From: Herbaspirillum seropedicae
Lineage (GTDB): Bacteria; Pseudomonadota; Gammaproteobacteria; Burkholderiales; Burkholderiaceae_D
Assembly (NCBI RefSeq): GCF_001040945.1
Contig: NZ_CP011930.1
Coordinates: forward strand, 4,025,021-4,089,020
Reading direction: 5' to 3'
Length of the DNA stretch: 64,000 nt
The position numbers and the translations under genes were made by a program. The notes below the pieces were generated by a model that did no database searches, had not been told where the DNA came from, and was given only the letters and a program-made list of their open reading frames with translations. Shown piece by piece: positions 24,676 through 31,430 of the stretch. Each line of letters opens with the position of its first letter. Positions within the stretch are counted from its first letter, which is position 1.

Positions 24676-26718
24676 ATGGCAACTTCGACCGGATCCATTT
24701 CGACCTCGGCAGGCCCGCTGGATGTGGCCAACCTGGTCAACCAGCTCGTCTCGGTGGAGAGCAAGTCGCGCCTGACGCCCCTGGCCAGCAAGGCGGACAG
24801 TTTCAATGCGCTGATCTCGGCCTACGGCAAGCTGGGCACTGCCCTGACGACCTACCAGAACGCCCTGGCCGAGTTGACGGCGGCCAAGTTCAGCGCCCAG
24901 AAAGCGGCCGTCAGCAACACCGGCCGCAGCAGCGACGGCAAGAGCGGCAATGACGCCGTGAGCGCCGACATCAATAGCGACGCCTCCACCAAGGCCCAGG
25001 CCCAGATCATCAAGTCGGCCGGCTTTGCCAGCGGCCATCTGTTCAAGGCCGGCGACTCCGTGGCCATCAAGGTCGGCGAGGCCAGCCCCCACTTCATCAC
25101 CCTCAAGGCCGACGCCACCATCAACGGCCTGCGCGATACGATCAATGCCGCCCGCGCCGGGGTGACGGCCAGCGTGGTGCGTGATGACGCCGGCGATCAT
25201 CTGGTGCTGGAATCCAATACCGCCGGCACGGCCAACCTGCTCAAGGTGCGCGCCAACAACAGCCTCTCGGCCATCAGCTTCGATGCACAGCAGAGCCGCC
25301 CCGGCGCCATGACGCAGACCCAGGCGGCGCGCGACGCCACCAGCGCGGCGCCGGGCAGTTACGCCATCAGCGTGGAGCAACTGGCGCAGTCGCACAAGCT
25401 GAGCTCGGCCGGCATTGCGCCGGGCAGCACCTTTGACCTGGGCGTGCTGGCCATCAAGGCCGGCAGCGGTTCGACGACGCTCATCAAGCCGGCCAGCAAT
25501 ACCCTGGCGGGAGTACGCGACGCCATCAATGCCGCCGCAGCCGGTGTGAACGCCTCCATCGTCAGCGATGGCAAGCAGGAACACCTGGTGCTGACAGCCA
25601 AGGAGAGCGGTGCGAACAATGCGCTGCGCATCTCCGGCACGGGCGATTTCGCGGTGTTTTCGTCGGACCCGTCCGGCAACGCCAGCACGGCCTCGGTGAC
25701 GCCCGAGAAACGCTTCAGCCAGGGTGCGGTGAACCTGAGCGTGGGCGCCCGCACGATCAGCCTCAAGCCAGCCAGCGCCACTGCCGGCGCCGCGCCAGGC
25801 CTGGCTGATGTGGCCCGCGCCATCAATGAAGCCAAGGCCGGCGTGAGCGCCACCGTGCAGCGCGAAGGCCAGGGCGACAAGGCCGTTGAACGCCTGGTGC
25901 TCAGCGCCAGCGGCAGCGATCCGGTCAGCCTGCGCGGCAGCGGCGACTATGCCGTGCTGGCCGCCAGCGCCATGGGCCAGTTGCAAAAGCCGCAGGATGC
26001 GCGACTGAGCATCGATGGCGTGGCCATCACTGCGACCAGCAATACGATCAAGGACGCCATCTCCGGCGTGACCCTGAACCTGAACAAGACCACCTCCGCC
26101 ACCGACAAGCTCACCCTGGCCATCAGCAATGACAGCAGCGGCGTGGGCGCGGCTGTCAACAGCTTCGTCAATGCCTTTAACACGCTGGCCAAGGCGATGG
26201 CGGAGATGACCCGGCAAGCGCCGGCCAAGGTCCGTGGCCAGGCGGGCGAGCAAGGCCTCTTGGCCGGCGAATCGATGGTGCGCGCCCTCACCGGAGAACT
26301 GCGCAACGCGGTGCTGGCCAGCATGCCGGGCAACGCCCTGGGATCGCTCACGGCCATCGGCGTGGGCTTCAAGAAGGACGGCACCCTGGACCTGGACAGC
26401 GCGCGCCTGGCCAAGGCGGGCGAGCGCAATTTCGAGGCGGTGGCGCAGCTGTTCGCGGGCAAGGAGGGCCTGGTGGCGCGCACTCGCTCGCTGCTCGACA
26501 AGGTGCTGGGCGAGCAGGGGCTGCTGGCCGGCAAGACCCGCGGCCTGCAGGGCAGTCTCAAGATCGTGTCCGACCAGCAGGCCGCCGCCCGGGCGCGGCT
26601 GGCCAACCTGCGCGACAGCTACACCAACCAGTTCAATCGCCTCAACGTGACGCTATCGAAGATGCAAGCCTCGCAGAACTACCTGACCCAGCAACTGGCG
26701 CGCCTGCGCCGGCCCTGA
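24676..26718 (+). CDS. fliD: Flagellar hook-associated protein 2 (filament cap), long variant
   Basis: A 680-residue protein, longer than the roughly 450-500 residues common for FliD. The N-terminal FliD_N part begins with LDVANLVNQLVSVESK, the usual signature. The C-terminal FliD_C part begins near residue 440 (DARLSIDGVAITATSNTIKD) and ends in a coiled coil (QFNRLNVTLSKMQASQNYLT). Between these are three similar blocks at about residues 120-190, 250-330 and 350-430, each with an IN(A/E)A-x-AGV-x-A motif typical of the flagellin hook IN repeat. It starts behind a GAAGGAGGC site and forms a run with flgE. FliD caps the flagellar filament and folds exported flagellin. No flagellin gene is close by. 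Confidence 0.92.
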   Translation: MATSTGSISTSAGPLDVANLVNQLVSVESKSRLTPLASKADSFNALISAYGKLGTALTTYQNALAELTAAKFSAQKAAVSNTGRSSDGKSGNDAVSADINSDASTKAQAQIIKSAGFASGHLFKAGDSVAIKVGEASPHFITLKADATINGLRDTINAARAGVTASVVRDDAGDHLVLESNTAGTANLLKVRANNSLSAISFDAQQSRPGAMTQTQAARDATSAAPGSYAISVEQLAQSHKLSSAGIAPGSTFDLGVLAIKAGSGSTTLIKPASNTLAGVRDAINAAAAGVNASIVSDGKQEHLVLTAKESGANNALRISGTGDFAVFSSDPSGNASTASVTPEKRFSQGAVNLSVGARTISLKPASATAGAAPGLADVARAINEAKAGVSATVQREGQGDKAVERLVLSASGSDPVSLRGSGDYAVLAASAMGQLQKPQDARLSIDGVAITATSNTIKDAISGVTLNLNKTTSATDKLTLAISNDSSGVGAAVNSFVNAFNTLAKAMAEMTRQAPAKVRGQAGEQGLLAGESMVRALTGELRNAVLASMPGNALGSLTAIGVGFKKDGTLDLDSARLAKAGERNFEAVAQLFAGKEGLVARTRSLLDKVLGEQGLLAGKTRGLQGSLKIVSDQQAAARARLANLRDSYTNQFNRLNVTLSKMQASQNYLTQQLARLRRP

Positions 26719-26761
26719 GCCGATAGCGGCATCACCACGACCCTAGAACGGAGTAACCAGC

Positions 26762-28024
26762 ATGAGTTTTCAACAGGGGCTCAGCGGCCTGCACGGCGCC
26801 AGCAAGCATCTCGATGTCATCGGCAACAACGTGGCCAACGCCAGCACCGTAGGCTTCAAGCAGGGACAAGTCCAGTTTGCCGACGCCTACGCCAATTCCA
26901 TGAACCGCTCCGGCAACTCTCCGGTAGGCATAGGCGTGACCGTGGCCAACGTCAGCCAGGCCTTCACCCAGGGCAATATCGCCACCACCAACAACGCGCT
27001 GGACGTGGCGATCAATGGCGATGGCTTCTTCCGCATGGCGGCCAGCCTGACTGACCAGTCGCCGCGCTATGGCCGCAACGGCCAGTTCCAGTTGAACAAG
27101 GACGGCTACCTGATCAATCCCAGCATGAACGGCGCCTACCTCACCGGCTATCCGGCCGGGACCAACGGCGGCGATCCCGTGCCGCTCAAGATCGATACCG
27201 CCACCCTGCCGGCCACCGCCACCACGCGCGTGAGCACCAAGGTCAACCTGGATTCGCGCAAGAGCGTGCCCACCGTGAGCCCATTCGATCCCGCCAATCC
27301 GAACAGCTACAGCAATTCCACCGGCGCCACGGTCTATGACAGCCTGGGCAATCCCTATTCGCTGCAGACCTTCTACGTCAAGGGCGCCGCCACGGGCACG
27401 CCGCCCAGCACCACCTGGTCGGTCTATGCCACGCTGGACGGCAAGACCATCATCAATGCGCCGCCCGCCACCGGCCCGCAATTGCTGGGCACGCTGCGCT
27501 TCGACGCCACTGGCGCGCTCACGGCCAGCACCGGCATGTCGCTCAACCTGAGTACCTTGGCCAAGGGCGGCGCGACCTTCCCCGGCCCGATCGCACTGGG
27601 CTATGCCGGCTCGACCCAGACCGGTTCGGCCTTCGCCAACCTGGCCCAGAGCCAGGACGGCATGCCGCCGGGCACGCTCTCCAGCTTCAGCATCGGCAAG
27701 GATGGCAGCATCATCGGCGCCTACAGCAACCAGCAGACCCGGGTGATGGGCCAGATCGTGCTGGTCAACTTTGCCAATCCCCACGGTCTCCAGCCGATCG
27801 GCAACAACCTCTACCAGGCCTCGGAGGCGGCCGGCAGTGCGCTGGTCGGCACGCCCACCACCGGCGCCTTTGGCGCGCTGCAGGGACGGGCCGTGGAGCA
27901 GTCCAACGTCGACCTGACAGCGGAACTGGTCAACATGATCGTGGCGCAGCGCGTCTACCAGGCCAATTCGCAGACCATCAAGGTGCAGGACACGGTCTTG
28001 CAGACCCTGGTCAGCCTGCGCTGA
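26762..28024 (+). CDS. flgE: Flagellar hook protein FlgE
   Basis: A 420-residue hook subunit with a normal length. The N-terminus has the rod/hook signature MSFQQGLSGLHGASKHLDVI and GNNVANASTVGFK. The central part has the FlgE D2-type region with VYDSLGNPYSLQTFY, and the C-terminus carries the hook/rod signature SNVDLTAELVNMIVAQRVYQ followed by a heptad helix. The ATG is preceded by AACGGAGTAACC. In most bacteria flgE is embedded in flgBCDEFGHIJKL; here its only flagellar neighbour is fliD, 43 bp upstream. It may be a second copy or part of a split flagellar regulon. Confidence 0.94.
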   Translation: MSFQQGLSGLHGASKHLDVIGNNVANASTVGFKQGQVQFADAYANSMNRSGNSPVGIGVTVANVSQAFTQGNIATTNNALDVAINGDGFFRMAASLTDQSPRYGRNGQFQLNKDGYLINPSMNGAYLTGYPAGTNGGDPVPLKIDTATLPATATTRVSTKVNLDSRKSVPTVSPFDPANPNSYSNSTGATVYDSLGNPYSLQTFYVKGAATGTPPSTTWSVYATLDGKTIINAPPATGPQLLGTLRFDATGALTASTGMSLNLSTLAKGGATFPGPIALGYAGSTQTGSAFANLAQSQDGMPPGTLSSFSIGKDGSIIGAYSNQQTRVMGQIVLVNFANPHGLQPIGNNLYQASEAAGSALVGTPTTGAFGALQGRAVEQSNVDLTAELVNMIVAQRVYQANSQTIKVQDTVLQTLVSLR

Positions 28025-28035
28025 GGGTGACGGTC

Positions 28036-28755
28036 ATGGAAAAGCTGATTGCCCGTGCTGCCGCCTGCAATGACAGCTCGTCGCAGCCCAAACGGCCGGT
28101 CCTGAGCGTGCCGGTCGCGCCGGCCATGCGCGACCTGATCGACACCGCCCTCAACACCGTCATGGAACAGGCCGCCGCCGAGGCGGGCCTGAGCCGCGGC
28201 ACGCTGGGCCGCTGCGCCGACTACGCGCTGGTCGGCGCGCGCGTCTTGAGCGTGCTGCTCGACCATCCCTACGAGGCCGTGTCGGGCGGCGAGATCATCG
28301 ATTGTGGCGGTGGCCTGTACGTGGTGTTGCAGCCGGGACGGGAAGCGCGCCGACGCGCGCGCAGGCTGTCCGAGCTGAGGGATTACCACTGCTGGATCGA
28401 AGCCTGGTATCCCCTGCCCGATGGCAGCCGGCGGCGCGAGACCATCGATTTCACGATGCGTCATGACCGCCTGGTGGCCGAGGTGTTTTCCTTGCCCTAT
28501 ACGCGCGCGCAGCCGCCCTCCTATCTGTGGGAATGGCAGGACCAGATCGCTCCGGTGCCGCAGGAGGCCCGCGCCCATCTCTCAGCCAACGGCCGCAACG
28601 GTGCATGGATGTGGGCGGACAAGGATTGCCAGCGCCTGCTGAAGAAATACGATGCCGATCACCAGGCGCTGCTCGACCGGCTGGCCGGGCAGGTCTTGCA
28701 TGCGCTGATGCAGGTCTTGCTGCTGGAGCGCCCCGACACCACCCGCAGCGCTTAG
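28036..28755 (+). CDS. Unknown protein with transglutaminase-like Cys/His/Asp pattern
   Basis: A 239-residue protein beginning 11 bp after flgE at the ATG at 28036, behind GAGGGTGACGG. I do not recognise a named family. Three spaced segments resemble the core of transglutaminase-like or papain-fold hydrolases: GRCADYALVGARVL with Cys60 at the start of a helix, DYHCWIEAWY with His118 in a strand, and ETIDFTMRHD with Asp138. It lacks a signal peptide. The C-terminal helices contain WEWQDQIAPV and a final helical run. Its position suggests it acts on, or is co-expressed with, the hook and cap proteins. The catalytic reading is inference from motif spacing. Confidence 0.75.
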   Translation: MEKLIARAAACNDSSSQPKRPVLSVPVAPAMRDLIDTALNTVMEQAAAEAGLSRGTLGRCADYALVGARVLSVLLDHPYEAVSGGEIIDCGGGLYVVLQPGREARRRARRLSELRDYHCWIEAWYPLPDGSRRRETIDFTMRHDRLVAEVFSLPYTRAQPPSYLWEWQDQIAPVPQEARAHLSANGRNGAWMWADKDCQRLLKKYDADHQALLDRLAGQVLHALMQVLLLERPDTTRSA

Positions 28756-28786
28756 GCTGCGCGTAGGCAGCTCATAGGCAGCACGC

Positions 28787-29638
28787 TCAGCGGCGCAATT
28801 CGGCCATGATCTTCTCGGCCAGGAAATCGCAGGGCGGACGCTTGGACTTGGTGCTGCGCGCCAGCACCACTTCCAGCGGCGCGATATCGGGCAGGCCGTG
28901 TGCATGATCGAGCAAGGTAAAGTGCGGCGGCACTGCGCAGCGCGCCAGCGGCGCAATCGCCAGGCCGGCTTCGACCATGCTCAAGAGGCCCATCAGGCTG
29001 GGACTTTCATAGGAGGTGCGATAGCCTATCCTGGCCTTTTCCAGACTGCGGATGGCGTTCTCGCGCGCCACGCTGCCAGGCAGGAACACGGCGATGGGCA
29101 AAGGCCGCTCGCGCCAGAGATCGCTGGCGCTGGGGACGGTGGCCCACACCATCGGTTCGAAACGGATGAATTCACCAGAGATGCCCTTGACCCGCGTCGC
29201 GCACACCAGATCGACCGTACCGTCCTTGACCATGGGCGCCAGCGCCGAACTGGGCAGGCCGACCACCTGGATTTCCACCTTGGGATAGGTCGCCGAGAAT
29301 TTCTTGAGAATCGAGGGCAGCAGCGACGAGGCATAGTCATCCGGCACGCCGATGACCACGCGCCCGGTCACATCAGGCCGCACCACCGCGGCCCAGGCCT
29401 CATCGCGCAGGGTCAGCATGCGCCGCGCATAGGTCAGCAAGACCTCGCCGTCCTGGGTGGGAACGACGCTGCGCGGCTTGCGCAGGAACAGCGGCTTGCC
29501 CAGCGCCAGCTCCAGCGTCTTGATCTGCATGCTCACCGCGGACTGGGTCCGGTGCACCAGTTCGGCCGCCCGGCTGAAGTTGCCGGTGTCGGCCACGGCC
29601 ACGATCATGGCGAGCACATCCAGGTCGAGAGTTTTCAT
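28787..29638 (-). CDS. LysR-family transcriptional regulator
   Basis: A 283-residue regulator begun at the ATG at 29638. The first 60 residues form the LysR helix-turn-helix (NFSRAAELVHRTQSAVSMQI, then LELALGKPLFLR). From about residue 88 a type-2 periplasmic-binding-like effector domain follows (GRVVIGVPDDYASSLLPSIL). The neighbouring alpha/beta hydrolase gene at 29732 is read in the opposite direction with a 93-bp spacer, the common layout for a LysR gene and its target. A T-N11-A dyad lies four bases beyond its start codon. The inducer is not known. Confidence 0.94.
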   Translation of the reverse strand: MKTLDLDVLAMIVAVADTGNFSRAAELVHRTQSAVSMQIKTLELALGKPLFLRKPRSVVPTQDGEVLLTYARRMLTLRDEAWAAVVRPDVTGRVVIGVPDDYASSLLPSILKKFSATYPKVEIQVVGLPSSALAPMVKDGTVDLVCATRVKGISGEFIRFEPMVWATVPSASDLWRERPLPIAVFLPGSVARENAIRSLEKARIGYRTSYESPSLMGLLSMVEAGLAIAPLARCAVPPHFTLLDHAHGLPDIAPLEVVLARSTKSKRPPCDFLAEKIMAELRR

Positions 29639-29641
29639 GAG

Positions 29642-29658
29642 TATCAGAAAAATTGATA
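29642..29658. promoter_or_regulatory. LysR-type T-N11-A dyad
   Basis: TATCAGAAAAATTGATA has 5-bp perfect arms and contains T-N11-A within a larger dyad. It lies in the divergent spacer next to the LysR start, the usual site for autorepression and control of the opposite gene. Confidence 0.5.
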
Positions 29659-29731
29659 GCAACAATAAATATTACGCGATTTTCTTGGATTAAATCCTCG
29701 GGCATAGTGCGCTCAAAGGAATTTTTCCCCC

Positions 29732-30592
29732 ATGAATGCACGTACCGACGCCACCCTCTTTGCCGATCCTGACCTGCGCCTGCTGACTACCCGCAGCGGC
29801 AGCCGCATCCCTTTCCTCAGCCAGGGCAGCGGCGAACCGCTGGTCTTCGTCCACGGCTCGCTGTGCGATTACCGTTACTGGAAGGGCCAGGTGGCGGCGC
29901 TGTCGCGCCATTTCCACTGCATCTCCGTGAGCCTGAGCCACTATTGGCCGGGGCTGCAGGATGAGGCGGGCGCATCCAAGGAATTTTCGTGGGCCGCGCA
30001 CGCCGAGGAGGTCGCAGACCTGGTCGCCGCGCTGGGCCTAGGCCCGGTGCATCTGGTGGGGCACTCGCGCGGGGCTTGCGTCGCCTTCCACGCGGCACGC
30101 CAGCATCCGCATCTGGTACGCACCCTGACCCTAGCCGATCCAGGCGGTCCGCTGCAATCGGACAGCGCCGCCGAGGCGGCCTTGCCGCCGGCCACCCAGG
30201 CCCTGCGCGCGCGGGTGGCCGAGCTGATCGAGGCAGGCCAGACTGAGCAAGGGCTGGAGATGTTCGTGGATTCGGTCAGCGTGGCGGGAGCCTGGAGCCG
30301 CAGTCCGGCGGGCTTCCGCGCCATGGCCTCGGCCAATGCCGCGACCTTGCCGCTGCAATTCAAGGATGCGCTGCCGGCCTATACCGAAGAAGATGCCGCC
30401 GCCCTGCGCTGCAAGACCCTGCTGATCGGCGGCGAGAAAAGCCCGCGCATGTATCGCGACAACATCGCGGCGCTGTCGCAATGGATCCTGACGGCCGAAG
30501 AACACGTCATCGCCGGCGCATCCCACGGCATGAACGTCTCGCATCCCGCCGCGTTCAATCGTGCGCTACAGGCCTTCCTCGAGGCGGCCTGA
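29732..30592 (+). CDS. Alpha/beta hydrolase
   Basis: A 286-residue enzyme of the alpha/beta hydrolase fold starting at 29732 behind AAAGGAA. It has the oxyanion-hole motif HGSLCDYRYW after strand 3, the nucleophile elbow GHSRGA with Ser112, and the catalytic His265 in AGASHGMN. The acid is probably the Asp or Glu around the LLIGGEKSPRMY segment. There is no signal peptide, so the protein is cytoplasmic. Similarity is with small-molecule esterases, lactonases or ring-cleavage hydrolases of the MhpC type. The substrate cannot be named. It is probably under control of the divergent LysR gene. Confidence 0.9.
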   Translation: MNARTDATLFADPDLRLLTTRSGSRIPFLSQGSGEPLVFVHGSLCDYRYWKGQVAALSRHFHCISVSLSHYWPGLQDEAGASKEFSWAAHAEEVADLVAALGLGPVHLVGHSRGACVAFHAARQHPHLVRTLTLADPGGPLQSDSAAEAALPPATQALRARVAELIEAGQTEQGLEMFVDSVSVAGAWSRSPAGFRAMASANAATLPLQFKDALPAYTEEDAAALRCKTLLIGGEKSPRMYRDNIAALSQWILTAEEHVIAGASHGMNVSHPAAFNRALQAFLEAA

Positions 30593-30725
30593 GCCAGCAG
30601 CCTGACAACAGGCTTGCAATAACAACAATCAAGGGGAGTGACAGAGGTGGGGTCGCACCCGCCGTTGCTTTGCGCAACGGCAGCCGATTGGATGCGGGAC
30701 AGCAGCGCTGGGGGGCAGCGTTACA
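30593..30725. other. Short spacer with an unassigned hairpin
   Basis: The hairpin pairs GCCGTTGC (30661-30668) with GCAACGGC (30674-30681). No T-tract adjoins it on either strand, so it is not a typical terminator, although it lies between the 3' ends of two convergent genes. Confidence 0.35.
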
Positions 30726-30893
30726 TCAGAGCAGTTCTTCTTCCTTTTGCCGGGCGTCTTCCCGGACATCTTCGATAAGCCTGCGCCGGTCCACCTTGGC
30801 GCGCCGGTTGGCGGCGTGGACCTCAGGGCTGATGGGGGTGGCCGTCATCAATTCCTTCAGATCGGCCGTACTTTCGTCATATCGTTGCGGCAT
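30726..30893 (-). CDS. Small charged protein (55 aa), unknown function
   Basis: The ATG at 30893 is preceded by a clear CCAGGAGCAAGC site, which favours it over the longer start at 30914. The product is strongly charged and predicted helical, with ESTADLKELM in the first half and a basic-acidic run (ANRRAKVDRRRLIEDVREDA) toward the end, finishing in EEELL. There is no membrane segment or signal peptide. No family is recognised. It is convergent with the hydrolase gene. Confidence 0.5.
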   Translation of the reverse strand: MPQRYDESTADLKELMTATPISPEVHAANRRAKVDRRRLIEDVREDARQKEEELL

Positions 30894-31187
30894 GCTTGCT
30901 CCTGGCTGGATCAATCGAGATTCGAACTCAACTACGTACCACGGATGTGCAGCAGCCCGGCTGGGCCGGACTCAACGCAATCGTGTTCCCGGGGCACGGT
31001 GCAACTAGAACCCATTTCATAAATAGGCGTGAGATGCGTTCTAGGGCCCGGTGAGCGACGATAAGGTCTTCTGTGAGTATAAATCATTGCGCCGCAACAG
31101 GGCAGATTTACTCGGCCCCTGTCGAGGAGGCAACATGCATGAAAAAACCGGCCAGCGGCCGGTTCGGGATGACAAGGCAAAGCCGGC
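30894..31187. other. Spacer between two small leftward genes
   Basis: This region of about 290 bp carries the terminator of the 40-residue gene at 31142-31164 and presumably the promoter of the gene at 30893. A rightward frame from 31135 with a good GAGGAGG site runs opposite the 40-residue gene and is judged non-coding. Confidence 0.45.
31142..31164 (-). terminator. Intrinsic terminator of the 40-residue gene
   Basis: Read leftward, AACCGGCC (31164-31157) pairs with GGCCGGTT (31153-31146) around a GCT loop and runs into a T-tract (31147-31142). It lies about 25 bp after the stop codon at 31188. Confidence 0.85.
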
Positions 31188-31310
31188 TCAGGCGGCCTGT
31201 TTGGCTTGCAGCATCGATTCTTCCAGCGCCATCAGCGATTCGATGGCGGCGATCAACAGGCCGATGCGGTGGCGGCGGTAGATCAGGCGTTTTCTAGAGC
31301 GGTTGTTCAT
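31188..31310 (-). CDS. Very small basic protein (40 aa), unknown function
   Basis: The ATG at 31310 is preceded by a near-ideal AGGAGAAACC site and the frame ends at 31188, 24 bp before a strong intrinsic terminator. The product has a very basic start (MNNRSRKRLIYRRHRIG), then an amphipathic helix (LLIAAIESLMALEESMLQAK) and ends AA. A TATAAT-like box lies about 92 bp upstream at 31402-31407, with a hairpin in the leader, so it looks like a complete small transcription unit. It could be a membrane-surface or nucleic-acid-binding peptide. I do not recognise the family. Confidence 0.65.
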   Translation of the reverse strand: MNNRSRKRLIYRRHRIGLLIAAIESLMALEESMLQAKQAA

Positions 31311-31323
31311 GGTTTCTCCTGCG

Positions 31324-31342
31324 GCCAGCCTACGCGGCTGGC
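31324..31342 (-). promoter_or_regulatory. Leader hairpin of the 40-residue gene
   Basis: GCCAGCC (31324-31330) and GGCTGGC (31336-31342) form a 7-bp stem with a 5-base loop, 13 bp upstream of the start codon and directly before the AGGAG site. It may influence translation initiation. Confidence 0.4.
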
Positions 31343-31401
31343 GGTTTCACTGACAAGGCCGTGGCAAGGCGCGCAGCGCGCCCCACGTCCGGGAAGGCGA
31401 C

Positions 31402-31407
31402 ATTATA
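31402..31407 (-). promoter_or_regulatory. Candidate -10 box (TATAAT) of the 40-residue gene
   Basis: Read leftward this is a perfect TATAAT, just after the stop of the haem-oxygenase-like gene. No good -35 hexamer is found at 16-18 bp, so this is tentative. It would give a leader of about 80-85 nt. Confidence 0.35.
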
Positions 31408-31430
31408 GCCGAGCCCGGGCGCTCCCCCTC

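Noticed and set aside
30661..30681. Hairpin downstream of the hydrolase as a terminator
   Set aside because: The stem is clear, but no T-tract follows on either strand, so the call is not supported.
31135..31281. Rightward 48-codon frame with a good GAGGAGG site, opposite the 40-residue gene
   Set aside because: Its start region is the terminator stem of the leftward gene, it has no promoter or terminator of its own, and the opposite frame has the complete set of signals. It remains possible but is less likely.
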